A stretch of 64,000 nt of DNA from Trochalopteron elliotii (lineage: Eukaryota > Chordata > Aves > Passeriformes > Leiothrichidae): assembly GCA_024734555.1 (NCBI GenBank), contig JANPWX010019802.1, positions 124,001-188,000 of the forward strand. Direction: 5' to 3'. Made by a program: the position numbers and the translations under genes. The notes beneath the pieces were generated by a model. The model did no database searches, was not told where the DNA came from, and saw nothing but the letters and a program-made list of their open reading frames with translations. Position 1 is the first letter of the stretch, and each line of letters opens with the position of its first letter. Shown one piece after another: positions 10,691-25,395 of the stretch.

Positions 10691-13600
10691 CAAGGTGTCA
10701 GTATTCAAAATTAGTCACTGATTGGTTTTGTCAGGCATGGAGGAAGCTGTTAGCAGCTTCCCTTCTTCACTAAATATCAATCAGTGCAAAACCAGCACAC
10801 CCAACATGAGACCTTCCAAGTGACCTGAGGCAGAACTGAAGATCATGTTTCTCCAAGATGGGTTCTTTAGGATTTCTTATGTTGGGATCTAATGTATTTA
10901 TGATGGACTTCAGCAATGATCTAGATCCCAACAGAGTCAATGAGAGTCATCGCTGTAAGATCAAGTTACTCATATACACCTGCAACTGGATTTGTGTCTT
11001 ACAAACTTATTCTATTTCTGTAAAACATATTCCGATGGCATTTCTGGAGTTTTAAGAATTTCTTATGAAAGAAAGCAAGTTCAAATTTTATATTTACTTA
11101 CATTTGATTACTCTATGACTGAAACTAAACTAAACCTCCAGAGTCTTAAACATGTTAGGATTTATTTATTGCTATTATATAATCCTGGAAGATAAATACT
11201 GTCAATATTAGCTTAATAAAATTACTTCATTAAAAATAACTTAATAATAATCTATTTAATTTTCTACCTAACATCCTCTTAGGTTGAAATATTTCTACAT
11301 TTCTGATGAGACGTTAAAATGTAGTGAAACTCTTTGAAAGTACTTTCCACCATTACACTCTGGAAGTTTAACCATAAAATGCATAATTGATACATTGATA
11401 CATATAATGTATAATTGAGGAGATTTAACTTTTCACTTGATCATATTTTTACAGTTTTTTGTTTTTTTTTTTTGTTAAAAACAAGTTCCTAAAAGAAGAC
11501 TGAGGGTATGGATAGTCCCATATTTTGGTTTTACTAAAATTATTTTATTACAGACAAATCCTACATGACAAACTTCATCTCTGATGAACCCTGCAGAAAA
11601 TGTACTGAATAAGCTGACAGATTTGATCAGAGGAATGCTTCTGGACAAGTCATCAGACTGACACTGGAAAAAAAGTTCAGGGCTTGCTTCTCAAGTAAAG
11701 ACTCTCATCAGGGCAGAGTTATGTAGGAGACCAAATGGATTTCCTTGTCCTTTGAGTGCTATGCAGGCACTCTCTAGTCTCCCCTGGCACTTTGGGGTCC
11801 TCAATTGAGCAGGTGTCCCATAACAAGTCCTCAGGAGTTATACAGGGCATCTGATAGCACACATTGATTTTCCTTTTGTGTTTCTGCTTCTGTTTCTGTA
11901 AAATATTCCCCAATATTCCCATGTTTCTTAAGGTATTTTAATTCACCTATGACTGCTGGAATCTATCCAAAGAAGCTAAGTTTATGTGCTGTTATTTTCC
12001 ATTGCTTTTGCCCTCTGGGGCTGCTCTTCTATTTCAATCAGTTGATTTTGCAAAGGCATGACATTTCCCTCTCCCAAAATTCTGAACTTACAGCCAGGTG
12101 CAGATCTGTAACTGACTTATTCTGTAACCTTTAATGAAAGTTGTGGCATGTATGAATAAAAGGAAAATATATATGCACAACAAAGAGGAACAAAACACCT
12201 TGTTGTACTAGATATAAATAAAACCTCAAGATCTTTTCAAAGGAACTTCTGTGTTCCTGTAAAAAAGATTCCAGGAGCCAGAGTATGGTTAGTTCCTGCA
12301 AGAAAGCAACCATGAAGGTGTAAAATAGCAGAGAAGCAAAGGACAGCAAAGCAACTGCTTCCAGGGGGGTGCTGGATAGCAGTACTGGGTAGCAGTGCCA
12401 GGTACTGGATGAATGCCCTTCAGCCTGGCTTAATAAAAGCAATATCAGTGTTGACAGCACCAGATTATTTTACTGACCGCTGCCTAGAAAACAACTGACT
12501 GTTCCCTCAGTTCTGTTTGAGGCTGGTAGGAACAGAAGAGTGGCTTTTGAACCTGTTTGCTCATTGTTTCTGTGAAGATGAAATCCCTCAAGGTCTTGGC
12601 TTATTCTGCCTACACCTGATCTTCTTAAGGGCTCTTTACACTTTGGTCCTTGGTCCAGGAAAGTTTGCTGCTTCATTCAGAATTGTTCATGATACATGGA
12701 AATGTTGCTGAAAAGGCCCCACGGTGTTGTTTGAAATATAAAATATATCTGTTAGCATTCCCTGTAATATTGTAGCAGCAGTCACTCTCCTGAGTGCACT
12801 TCTCTAACTAGTTTTTGAGTTTAAAAAATATCCTGGAACTCAATACTGCAGATACCTCTCTGGTACTCAGCACCAGTGCTGCCTTCCCCCAGCCACATTT
12901 TTTATTGTCCACTCTACTTTACAAAATATGGAAAGACTCCTTCAACTTCATGGCGTTGACATCTCAAAAATAATTTACAAATGAAATAAAGTTTCTCCCA
13001 GGATTTCTAGATTGATGTTATACAAGTGATACAAATCATTATGCTACTGTATTAGTGATGGCTTATTTAAGTTTGCACTTTTGTTTTACAGTGAGAAAAC
13101 TGCAGTAATTATATTCTGACTTTTCAGTAGATATCATTTTAACTTATTAATAATCTATTTCATTTTCCATCAAAGATTTTCAATCTTTAGTTGAAGTATT
13201 TTTACATTTCCATTAAATCATTAAAATGTAATCAGGCAATCACTTAAAAATACTCCATATGAAATCTTTTATCCTCAAACAAGACAATGAAGCAGAGAAT
13301 GTAAATGCCACCAATAGAAGGATCATGGTAAGTCATTTGATACTGATGAAAACATTAAAAATTAATTATCTCAAATCCTTTTTACTCTGTCATCAAAAAA
13401 AAAGTATTAAAGTGCTAATCATGTAATATATTCCACTGTTTCTGAGCTGGAGAATGAAATTCAGACTGTGGAGATGGGAAATCTCATGTAGCTTTACTGT
13501 ATTACTTGTATAAAGTGAAGGATATTAGATATTGACAGAAAAAATTTAGCTGACCATCCTGGTAAATTAAAATCGAAAAGTTATGCTTTAAAAAATCCTA

Positions 13601-16600
13601 TGTAATACCACTCTACCTAAAGTAATCCCTGGTTCAGGGGTAGTAACTCTTCATATAACCAGGCTGTTACCCAAGAAATACTGCTTAGACTTACAATCAA
13701 AATGTGAAAACAACTGGAATTCACAAAAACCTGTCTTTAATCCATGCAGTATAAATCCTTGGGGAGATGCATGAATCCAGAATTCACTACCAGTCAGACC
13801 ATGGCATCTCATGGTGCCTGAAAGACAACACTTGCCACTTAGAAACATATGAGGTAAGAATGTGTTTGCCTTGCAGATGGCTCTAGATGGGTAATGTATG
13901 CATTTCAGCTGTCAGAAGTTAAGCTAGTTCTAAAATAATTTGAATTAAATTTCAGGGGAGAAAGAATATGCCAATTTTCTTTTACATCTTATCAAGCAGA
14001 GAATGTGTGCAAGAAGTTAATGTTACATTGAAATTATAGCCCTCTCTGGTTCCATCTTATAGAATTGGACTCCACTTTTTGTCTTTTTTAAAACTTGGGA
14101 ATTAAAAGAACATGTAAGTTAATAAATAACTCTATGGTCACAGATTTTTCCCAATGCATATACTGCAATTTTACATGAACAGCAATTGCAAGACCTACAA
14201 AATTATCTGATAGTTTTCTATTGTACTCACCTAGGACTCAAGCCTCACAAACTAATTTTTATTTGACTTGTAGATTATGATTTAAATTCTAAATTACAAG
14301 CATGACAAAATGGTATCTAACTGCCAAGTGCTACTACTATTTTATCTCTAATTCTTCTTAAGACAGGAATATAATATAATGATAACAATAGTGTAAATCA
14401 AGAGACCCTTCTCTTTCCCTGACTATTATTCCTGAAGTGTTTTATTTTCAGAGTAATTTTCAGGTCAAATTCTCATTATTTTTAATCTCTAAAAACAAAT
14501 TGTTCAAAACTTCTACTTCTTGTGCAGAGTCTAGTGGACTGTTCAATGTGCAAATCACTTGGGGCTTCAGAAGTTAAAGGCACTCCTACAAACACTGGGG
14601 AATATAGGAATGCAAGTATTACAATGTTAATATAACAGGTTAATACATTTTTTGGCAACAGTAACTAAATTATCGTATTACCATAATTTAGATCACAGGA
14701 CAGCCAAATTATACTTGGATGACTTGTATAGATACTAACTAAATTCTTTATTTACTTTAAAAATCCCAACAACACGCCTCCTACCACTGGTTTAGCATTT
14801 ACTCTTTTACAGGAAGTTTAACATTGATAGGCTTTCAGGAATATCTATCACCCACTGGCTGCAAGGACATTTCTGGAAGATTCCTACTAGCATCCACATA
14901 CTGCTTAGCTAAGTACCCTCATCAGGAAAAGGAGAAAATGTCTAAACCTTTAAATAGAGCAGAGAGCAAATTTCTTCAGGCAGCAAAATATAAATCACAA
15001 TGTTATTTAGTAAACAGGGTTTCTGGCTTTTGCACTGATTGAAAAAAAGTTGAGTTTATTTCACATCTCAGCTTTTTAATGAATACCAGTAAAGCAATCC
15101 AAGAGTTATTGCACAAACCCAAATCAACAAATATTTCTATTGTTATCATCATCAGTGGTCAGCAATGAGATCATAGCAATCATACTTTTTTATTTAAGAG
15201 GATGTTAGTAAAGACTGTGGACTGTCGTTTTGAAAGACAGTATCATTTAGCATTATGTCAGAGAAACATTACTACTGTTACATAGGATGAATACAAAAAT
15301 TTTATTTTTAATTTTATTGAAATTATTTGGGTTTTAAACATTAATAATGATTAGGTTTCATTATCAGATAACATTATTTAAAATTAAATTAATAGTTAAA
15401 TTTCTTTAAATCTTCAAAATGCGACAACAACTGTGGATAATTTTCTTCCTGAAAGGCAAAGCTGTGGGTTGAATGACTGCACAGTAACCAAGTCATGGTA
15501 AAAGTACAAAATCAAGGACTGGAAAGAAAAAATAATCAAGTCCTATAAAAGAGAGTCTTACAAACAGATAAGGATGAAGCCCTGATTCAGCAATGAACAT
15601 TGTCCTTCAGCCCTTTCTTTTTAACCTACCGTGACAGACAGATCTGGTCTCTCACTGGGCCATTTTATATACTGCTGCAACAGCCTTACTGCACTGGAAA
15701 TTGCTCTGCTTTTCCCACCTTTTGGTGCAGGAATCCTCATGTGGACTAGAGCCAGCATAGCTGGCTGTGTGCTGTACCACTTGGCATTAGGAAACCATGC
15801 AGATGGCAAGGCAGCATGGTTAGGTGACAATGCAAACTGCCCATGGTCTTCCAGAATAGGCTCTGAGTGACTGTTTTAAAAGTGGATATTGAGTGTCTGC
15901 ATTTATCCAAATATTTTTTGTTTATTCCCAAGAATGAACAGTAATATAAAATTAATTAGGTCTGCACTTTCCAAAGATCTTGACACCTAACTACCCTTTG
16001 AATAACAGTATCTGTGATGAATAATAATGCATGTGTTAATCACAGACAACAATAATATTTTTCTGCAGTTTAGTGGCCAGAGCACTTCAGGAAAAGGGTC
16101 AAAACATACTCTCCTACAATCAAAGCTTTCCTTGTCCATAGCAAATGCTCTAAGCACTAAACATAGAGGTATGTCAGAGAGAAACACCACTTCCTTTCAG
16201 TGTCAAATGAAAGAAAAGTTCTGTATTGGCTGGATTTGATAATCTTGAGAGTTGTTTTCAGCCTCAATAATACTATCTGATTTGAAATACCTTATTAAGT
16301 ACAGAAGATGGAGTGGCTAAGTTTCACTGAAATTTATTCTGTAATTTAAATGCTTTAGTCAGGAGTATATGAGGAAAGGGGAAGAGAGGCAAACACGGCT
16401 CTTAGATATGCCTTTCATGTTCTAGAGGCTGTTTCCCCAAGTCATCAGATGACTGTCATGAATTCCATTCTCTGGACTCTCATTTCTTTCTTCTAGATGA
16501 ACTGAATTTTAGGTAAACCCTGTTTTGAATTTCAGTTCTGTTGAGGAACTAGAACATCTGAGTTTGTTGATAGCTTAAGCTTTTTTAAATCATGATCCTT

Positions 16601-16935
16601 TATTAACTCAGCTCCTAGACAACAACTTCTGTTTGTACTTCTTAGAAAAAACTTTCCAGTGTTCCAAAGGCAGCAACAGCTTTTTCTTTCTCTGAGGCTA
16701 CTGTCAGTACATTCTGTGAGATCCTTTAAAAATTAAATAAATGAAGCTAAAACCACTGTCTATTTAATACCTCTTAATATTTAATTAATGCAATAATATA
16801 TATGAAAGGTCTTTTTATAGTTGCTGTATGTTGACAGAAGATATAATTACAGTACTAAGAATATCAAAAACAGAGTATATCAAATTAAAACCCTGCAGAT
16901 ACTTCTCTTTTAAATTGTCATAAGCAAAAATATTG
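10691..16935. other. Intergenic, nothing recognised
   Basis: About 6.2 kb of AT-rich sequence. Open frames are short and scattered over both strands, with no domain or motif I can name. There are several short A/T tracts, including a T run at about 11456-11475. No recognisable gene, tRNA or LINE fragment. Confidence 0.5.
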
Positions 16936-17607
16936 GTGACACGAGTGGATTGAGAGCAGCCCTACCCAAAAGAACCTGGGGGTGCTGGAGGGTGAGGGGC
17001 TGGACATGACCCAGCCATGGGCACTCCCAGCCCAGAGAGCCAAACGTGTCCTGGGCTGCATCCAGAGCAGTGTGGGCAGCAGGGCCAGGGAGGGGATTCT
17101 TCCCCTCTGCTCTGCTCTGCTGAGACCCACCTGCAGGGCTGCATCAGCTCTGGGGTCACACCACAGGAAGGACATGGACATGCTGGAGTGAGTCCAGAGG
17201 AGGTCACCAGGATGCTCAGAATGCTGGAACACCTCTCCTATCAAGAAAGGCTGAGAGAGCTGGGCAGTTCAGCCTGGAGAGGAGAAAGCTCCAGGGACAT
17301 CTTGCAATGGTCTTTCAGTAGGACCATCTAAAAACAATGTGACAAACTGTTAAGCTGGGCCTGTTGTGACAGGACAAGGGGTAATGGTTTTAAACAGGGG
17401 AAAAAACAGGTGGTGAGGCACAGGAACATATTGTGCAGAGAAATTGGGGATGACCCATCCCTGGAAGTGTTCAAGACTAGGTTGGATGGAGCTCTGAGCA
17501 ACTTGATCTAATGGAAGGTGTCCCTGCCCATGGCAGGGGGTTGGAACAAGATGATCTTTAAGGTCCCTTCCAGCCCAAACCATTCTATGATTCTGTCATT
17601 CTGTGAG
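16936..17607 (+). mobile_element. CR1 LINE, 5'-truncated, with 3' end
   Basis: Plus-strand CR1 sequence from the acctgggggtgctgg block through tcctgggctgcatccagagcag, aggctgagagagctgggcagttc and cagcctggagaggagaa, ending in the typical CR1 terminus ccattctatgattctgtcattctgtga. 5' truncation is the usual outcome of target-primed reverse transcription. The reading frame is broken. Confidence 0.93.
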
Positions 17608-19344
17608 TTTTAGCTACAAGTTGATCTTCACTTTAACTACTACTGCTTTTTTCTAGGCATTTCTTACCTGCCAGGTATATACAGCCCTGTTTTAAGATTT
17701 TGGACCTCAAATGCACAGCTTGAAAGAAGATACTTCAGAAATACCATTAACATACCATGAAGTGAATGCACTAGAGATCTATGTACATGCTAAGTCTGAT
17801 GTATAGGGTGGACATGAGCATTTAGTGCCCAGGAGCTTTTCAAAGTTTAAAAACTGCTGATATACAGACTCAAAATAGTATTGTGCAAAGTGAATAGGAT
17901 GATCAATTAATTCATAGAAGAAAATGAGTTGAAAAAGTATGACAACAAGAAAGGAGAGAGACAAAATTGTGAAAAACAGTAATTTAATTTTCACTCTCAG
18001 GAAAAGGAGTTTAAATATAATGGGGTGATAAGGAGGGAGCCAGTATGGAATTCAGGGAGGCAGAATAAGTGAGCTTGTCCTGTATTCATGTATCAGGAAG
18101 CCCATTAGAGAGCCCCAGCACACTGTTCTCGTGAGCCATTTAAAGTAATGCATGGACAATGTTAGCTTTGGCCAGACTGTGAATAGAATGACTTGCTGCA
18201 AGTCATTATTCATCAAAAGAGGCTTGTTCTAGAAGTAGGTACAGCAGGGGGGAAAAAAAAGGAAAAAAAATCACATATTTTTTATTAGCTTTTTGAAGAA
18301 AAAAAAAAAAGAGAATTAAGGCATTCACACAGCAGTACAGAGATAAAGAGGAACAGCCAATGAACCTAAGGGAAGAAAGCAAAAGAAAAGGTTTTGAGGG
18401 AAAATGAGGAGCTTCTGTTTCCCACTGAACCTCAAGACATCTACTTTAATCAGCAATTAATTAATTATTACATTATCTAGAGCTCTCAATTGCAAAATCC
18501 TAATAGTGTTTCCAGGTTTGTTTTGTAGCTTTGACCCGATTTCCTTCATCCTTTTTCAAAATAAAGCCATTTACAGCCAAAAGAAGTTTTGAAACATTTA
18601 CAGATATTGGTTAAAATTACTTGAATAAAATTACAAATAGAAAATTTTAGCTTATATGAATGCTTTGAGACAGACCTTTTGGTGTTTTCAAGCACCATTC
18701 ATAGAAGCATGTGGCCACTCACTTGTCTTACATAATTTAGACTTGTGAAAATGGTTTCAGCTGTCTTCGATTTTCACACCCTTCTTTGGATCAAACGTAA
18801 CACACACAACAGAATGTCAGGTAGACTATAGACTTCCCCATCTGGTTCTGGAAGAGATAAAAACATACTTGGTATTGCTTCTACTACTAAGTGATATCTC
18901 TGTCTCTCTGTACAGTTAAAACCATGCACCACATTCTGCATTTCCTCTCTAGGAAGAAAAACAATATCCTAAATGAGAGGCATCATTGCAGATTTGCAAG
19001 GTAAGACACAGCACTTTATTCACACTGGTTTTTTTTGGTACAGGGGAGATTGATCAAGACGCAAGGCAGCCAATATTAGAACATGACATATAAACTGTTC
19101 ATTTAAGTTAAAAAACATAGATGACAAGGAACAATGACTCATTTTTGGAAAGTTTCTCTGTTGATACTGAAATCAGCCAGATGTAAACTTTCAAACACTG
19201 TTCTGAATATTAGAAACAGGCATTCTTTACTACAGCCTGGTCACTCAGAAGATCCTTGCTCTGAGTGCACCAGGTGTGAGGTGAAGAGTGTTTACCATAC
19301 ACACTGATTACAAATTCATCAGCTATCCCTGCCGTAGGAGTGTA
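17608..19344. other. Intergenic, nothing recognised
   Basis: AT-rich spacer. It includes a purine-rich low-complexity tract (about 18246-18313) with two poly-A runs separated by a T-rich segment. No coding evidence. Confidence 0.5.
18246..18313. repeat. Low-complexity purine/poly-A tract
   Basis: G6 followed by A-rich runs, a T-rich spacer and another A run of 12 or more. Simple sequence of no evident function. Confidence 0.8.
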
Positions 19345-20170
19345 TTTCCCACACCCAGCAAGTGTTTTCCATATAGGGAAAAGTTTAAGACTCACGCCTT
19401 GCATTTCTTATATGGTAAAGAACCCAGAAACTTCAAACCCTTTTGACAGTGATTGGCTCAGTGCCAAGAGAGAAGCATCTATTGAACCTTTTTGCTGTTC
19501 TTCAAATTCTGTATCTCTCCCTATTGGCACCAAACCAAAATGTCCCTCCTAGAACATTTAGTATTTAGGAAGGAGCACAAAGGAAGTAAGGGGCTTTTTG
19601 GAGTGTTTCTAGCAGGGTGACAGAGGTTTTCTCGGACACCTGTGCACAACTTTCCTTTTGTTTTCTGTAACATTTGCTATTTTGTTATTTTTCACTTATC
19701 AAACCTTTTACTTTACAAAACACCTCTGAAGAGCAGTCTCGCTAAAGTTACTTTAAGCCGATCTGCAAGGGCTGGACCCTTAGACATTGATACATTTACA
19801 CATGGCTAATAACATTCTGGCCATGTGCTAACCCATATTACCCTGCTTACTTGATGTGTCTGTACTACTTTATTTTACATAATCACACCTGTTATCGTGG
19901 TTCTCTGGGGTCTGTCTTCAGCCTCTAATGCCCTTTTCAGGTGGCTGCTCCTCAACCCCCACTTCTGAGTAAGCACAATATAATTGTTTTGTAAAACTTG
20001 TGCTTTGTCAGCCTTGCAGAGCTGAGCCACTTGCATTTTGCATGGGTTCTGTTTGCCTGAGTTATATCCTTTATCTGTTTCTCCACGGCTGTGCTGTTCT
20101 GTTCTGCTGTCCTTATCAGAATAAAATACTGTTCTGTTCGACTGTCCTTATCACTGTCTTTGACTAAACT
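19345..20170 (+). mobile_element. LTR-family repeat, copy A
   Basis: Its first 500 bases are clearly homologous, in inverted orientation, to 43815-44320. Shared strings include tgattggctcagtgcca, agtatttaggaaggagcacaaa and ttttgttttctgtaac, and all blocks keep the same order. Copy A continues further and carries AATAAA near 20121, then an ending in which ctgttctgtt(c)...gactgtccttatca is partly repeated. The length, the poly(A) signal near one end and the dispersal suggest an LTR. The family name is not known to me. Confidence 0.65.
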
Positions 20171-23100
20171 TAGGACTTATGTGACTTATGGACAATTGAA
20201 AGGATTTCATTCATTGCCTGAAAGTGCCGGTATGTAAATTCCAATTTTTAGCTTTTTCTTTTGCATGTCAAACCTGGGACAAAGGCATAGTTTATTGGTA
20301 TGAAAATAAGAATAATGTATTTAAGTCTCTAAGATTTATGAATAGGTGGCAAAAGTATCTTACTGAGAAGACCTCTAAGTATTGCAGTCATCTAAAGAAT
20401 TTCTTAAATTGACTTCTTGTAAGTAAGCCCTTCTTGTAAGTAAACAGTGTTTGGAAAGAAACAAGTTAATTCAGCCATTAATAAGAACCTAAAAAACCCC
20501 GTTAGAGCTATATTATGATTGTAAAGAATAAAACTGTAGGTTTTTTAAACCTCCTCAAGTGAGTTTGCCTTAAAATCCACATACCCCACCTTAATCTCAT
20601 GTATATCAAAAGTATAGGTGTTCTTCAAGAAACAGTAAGGTCATAGCTCCCTTTGAAACCTTTTTTGGCATTGAAGTTATTTTAAATTAATTCCAACTTT
20701 TGTAACCATGGAAAACACAATACAATAAAACTTCTGCCATTGGTGTCTGGAGGAGATAGAGCAGTAAATCTTTGCTCTCTGCAGATATTTATGGATTTTT
20801 ATTAAATGTTTCTGAGAGGCTGAGAAAGAAATGGAGATAGATGGTGACAATGCTAAAATTTATCGGCAGACCTATATCCTGCAAAAAATTTCTGCCACAG
20901 ATTCTTTTTGAGGGTAAAGAGGCATTTTTTTCAAAAAGGTTTTGTTCCTTGAAAACCTTATGTGCTGAATCCAAAGCCTCAGTATGTCTGAGTCACGTCC
21001 CTACAAGGGGACTAGGATTTCAAAATAGAGTTTAACCTCCTTAAGAGTCTCTTCTACCTCCTCTATTTTCATATCTCTTCAGAACACAACTCTACATGCT
21101 TGCAGGAGTGGTTGCCCCAAAATGATCAACTGTGAAAAGCCTCTGAAGCAGATTTTATCTGAGGAATTATTACCATATTCATAAAGTAGCAGTTCTGTGG
21201 ACTTAGACAGTCAAGTACTCAGAAGCTGCCACAGATCTTTTCTGCCTTTTCTCAGCTGCACTCAGAAAAATTGTGTGAAGTTCCCATAGACTGGTGCCCA
21301 AATGTTTTCTGTTTTCTGTATTACACAGGTTTATTTGCTTTATTAAAATTTCCAGTACACTGGATTATTAAAAGATGACCGTAAAACCCAAGTCTCTGAG
21401 AGAAATAAATAGTCACACTCCCACATATGACCATTGTGTAAAAGTACACATTTAAATGCCTATTTCAAAATAACTTTAAATTTTAAGGATCTAAAAGCAT
21501 TAGTAATAAAACATTCAATTTTTGGTTTAGTGTATTTTTTAAAATTCATTTGAGAAGCGAGTTGAAATTGCTTGGAGCTACCTTCTTAAATAACTTCCAG
21601 ATTGAACATGTACACTTTGCCTGCAAATAAGATAGAGACACTGTGGCTACAAACAGCTATACTTGATTTGAATATGCAAAAATAGTATTTGCATGTGTGA
21701 ACTTTACTAGAAGGCAAGTAGGAGAGTTTTAAAAACAATGTTATGTTTTTTAATCTTCTGCAGGATGACAGGAATATTTATCAAACTAAAGACACATATA
21801 GGAGTGTCAGGAAATCAACAAATTTTAAAACTGATGGAGAAAAAAGGGAAAATATCAAATTATATTCCCATATATTTTCATAATTTAGCACTCGATCCTA
21901 TTTTACTTGTTTCACAAGCAAATTTTAATAAACATATCAAAACTTACATTAGCCAAATATTTCTTAGTAACAAGTTGGTAGACATTGCCCTTCTTCAGAT
22001 ACAGTCCCTGATCTTCTACTGTCTCCTACAGTTCTGTGTCCTGGTTGTGCATCTGGATGGAACTCAAATGCTATTCCTGCTGCCTGAGGAAATCTGGAAG
22101 TTAAGACAAATACTGGATAAATACTGGAATCAAATTTATGAATCATTCAGAACAATAGTGTAAGAACCAGACTCAGAGCAAAAAGACATTGCTCTCAAAA
22201 TAAGATCAATGATCATAATTGCACCAAATATTCAATATTATAAGGTTCTTTGAAGCAGGAGCTGTTACCTTTTTTGCCAGCAGTCTGTAACTGATTATCT
22301 GTGTTAAGACATTACCAAATGGAAGGTGTCTACATTTTTATATTTCTATTATTTAGTAATAATGTTAGAAATGTTTATTGTAGAGAAATAATAACCATAC
22401 TTTGCAAAAGTGTAACACAAGTTTTATGATACCATTATCAGCATTAAATTAAACTGTATGAAATATTTTAAGTATCTAAAAATCTAATTTTTTTATACAA
22501 AGACAGGACACACTGGATGATCATTCTGCAGACTTTCCATCAAGAGCTCAGTATCTGTAAAACTCCTTCCAATAGTTCTCTTCACTGGATTTCCAGCTCC
22601 TAGCAGGGGATCTAAAACAGTGAAGATAGCAAAAAGAACATATATTTGAAAATATTTGGCAGGTTATGCTCAGTTTAAACAAAGGGTGTATACAAAATCA
22701 AAACAGAAAATAATGAAATTTCTAGTAAGATTTTTCTTCCACAAATATTTGGCTAAATAATACATTATCTTGTTGAAAGATATGAAGTTAGCTGTGATTT
22801 CAGGTTATCCTAAATGAGAGGCAATATGCATTAAAAAGCTGTTCAATTAACAGTGAGGTAGGAGTCAATACCACAAAGATGGATATACTTATTTATGTGC
22901 AGTAAAGAGTCTTAGAAAATTAGGCAAACATCTTGAGTTAATGACTTTACATTTTAAAGCTTGTTGTTTGATATTGTAAAATGTTGCAAACCTGGGAAGA
23001 CAGAGAAGCCAAATCTCAATCATAATTCCACAATAAAAATTATATAAAGAGAGTATTAGCTAAGAAGAAGAGGTAATTAGAAATAGCAATACCAACAAAA

Positions 23101-25009
23101 ATTATTGTATATCTTCATTTGTTGATAATTTCACTTTTTATATAGTTTGGCTACATTTTGGTTTCAAACATGTTTGGCAATTACAATTGTTCTGCAGATT
23201 CAGTTCAAGCATATAAATCTCAAACTGCTGCTTATTTTATTTAGTAATGGAACTAGTTGTGAAAATCTGTCTTTCAAGACTAGACCTGGGATTTTACCAA
23301 CCTTTTTTGTCTCATTACATTACTGCTGTACTTTAACCTAGCATAATTCTATATTCTCTGACTATATTTGTTCTACAGAGACTATGTGCTTGATTTCTGT
23401 CTTGTATGTGGTATAATTTAAAAATGAAAAAATAAAACAGAAAAGAAAATAAGAAAAACAAAAACAACATAGAGACAGAGAATGCAGAGAAAAGTAGATA
23501 TTTAATATATGGGACTCACCAATACACTCTAACCTATATATACCAATTTAAAAATTATTTATTGTAAGATTATGTGTCCATTTATGCACCAATATATTAT
23601 TGTACTTCAATAATAACCTGTAGCAGTTAGCCTATGTGATTAGTTCATGTGTTAACATGCTGATATTTTTGGTATGTATATTGATTGATAAAACATTATC
23701 TATAAAGATTTACTTTTTAATTTTTTTGCTAATTTTAAATTTCTAATTTCTTCAGAGATTTCTTTTAATAGAACAATATTTTAATGCTTCCTTTTTTGTA
23801 ACAAATCCCTGACTTCTGGATTTGCTCTTACTCAGATATTTTGGAAGAACTACACCAAAGTAAATAATTAAGATACATTTCTAAAGTTAAATATTAATAT
23901 ATTCAAAAGATTTTAGATTTCCAAAAATGTTTTAAATGATGACTTGTAGTTACAGCTACATCAGCATAAGCACCTTCTATTATGATGTGGACTATAGAAT
24001 TTCCTAGATTGCTTTCTACTCTCACAGTATTTATACAACCATCTAGTTCTCTATCAGCTAAGCAAAGGACTACTTCTAAAAGATGATGAATAATAAGATT
24101 TTCAATATACTTATTTATGACAAACATTCCTTAATTCTAGAAATCCGTTTTAAAACATAGATTCATTTTGTAAGTTTCAGCAGAAAAACAAAAACATGAA
24201 AAATATCTATTATCTCTTTAGTCCCACAAATACATATCTGAATAGATACATAAAGCATTATTATTTTTGCCCTTAAATAGTGCAAACAATTCTGAAGCCA
24301 GGATAAGCCATAGCTTATCCTCATGCTTTTGAGAAATTTAGGAACACCATCAAAACCACAAAATACATCACTCAAGTTTATCTAAGCAAGGGGAATTCCA
24401 GTCTAGCATTTCTTTTATTGTATCCCATCTACATGATCTGCAGATAATAATAGTAGACAGTAGAAGTGATGAAGACCTGCTGTAAGATGATAAACTAAAG
24501 GCATTTCCCCAAGACTAAAAAATAAAGTTTTATCAGTTGGTGTACTTAGGAAGAGAGATTGGATGGCAAGAGACAACTTTGAAGATGAACGAACTAGGAG
24601 AGTTTGTTCTCCTGCAGAGAATCAGAGGTATCTGGGATTTTACTCGTGGGCTTTGAAAAGTCGAAATCACCCTTTTGTTTTGTTTGTTTCATGCATCCTC
24701 TTCAAAAGGAAGGTAAAGGGATTCTAATTATGCTAATAACTCCTATAGAGAAGACTGAAGAATTTAGACAAAACTTGAGAGTATATGACAACAGCTCGTA
24801 GTCACATACATCAAATTAACAGATTGTATCTTGGTGCTTAAATCCATTCTTGGAACCATCCTCACCCACGAGCATTTCCTGAGTAATTTTCTTAACTATT
24901 CTCCCAGTTAAAGGTTCAAAACAAATTCACCTGTGATAAATAACAAAAACATTTCTGCAGGTTTAAGATCAGGGACTGCTGACGACTTCACAGCCAATCT
25001 AACAGTCTC
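20171..25009. other. Intergenic, nothing recognised
   Basis: About 4.8 kb of AT-rich DNA. A 141-codon open frame on the plus strand (21738-22163) is the longest here, but it shows no domain, no Kozak context of note and no splice context I could defend. A short doubled segment ttcttgtaagtaa occurs at about 20414-20443. Confidence 0.5.
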
Positions 25010-25395
25010 AAAGTTTTACTGTAATGCTTGCTGGTTTTTAGCATCCCTTGTAAGTACCAGTTATGGGGAATAAAACAGAATATAATGGAAGTTATAAAGG
25101 AGCCTGATCTCTTAGGCCTGATCGAGCAGAAACTGTGGGAGACAGACACAGATGAAGGCTCCCTGGGAAGTAAGTGACCAAGAAACATGTTGTGAAATCT
25201 TGTGATAAGATAATGATACAAGGTGACATGATGTCATAAAGAATGGGTAACCAATGAGAAATTGTTACCAGAAATAGAGCCTTATCTAAGTGCCATACAA
25301 GAAAAACCCTATATAAATACCCTGTATGCTCAATAAATTTGGCTTCTGATCAGAACTCATAATGTCCCCATCTCTCAATCGCCAATAACCAATGA
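25010..25395 (+). mobile_element. Solo LTR-like block with TATA box and poly(A) signal
   Basis: Has a compact retroviral promoter layout on the plus strand: TATATAAA at about 25310-25317, AATAAA at 25332-25337 and a following U5-like stretch (ggcttctgatcagaactcat). A TATA box and poly(A) signal this close together are typical of LTRs with a short R. The boundaries are approximate and no flanking internal sequence was recognised. Confidence 0.55.
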
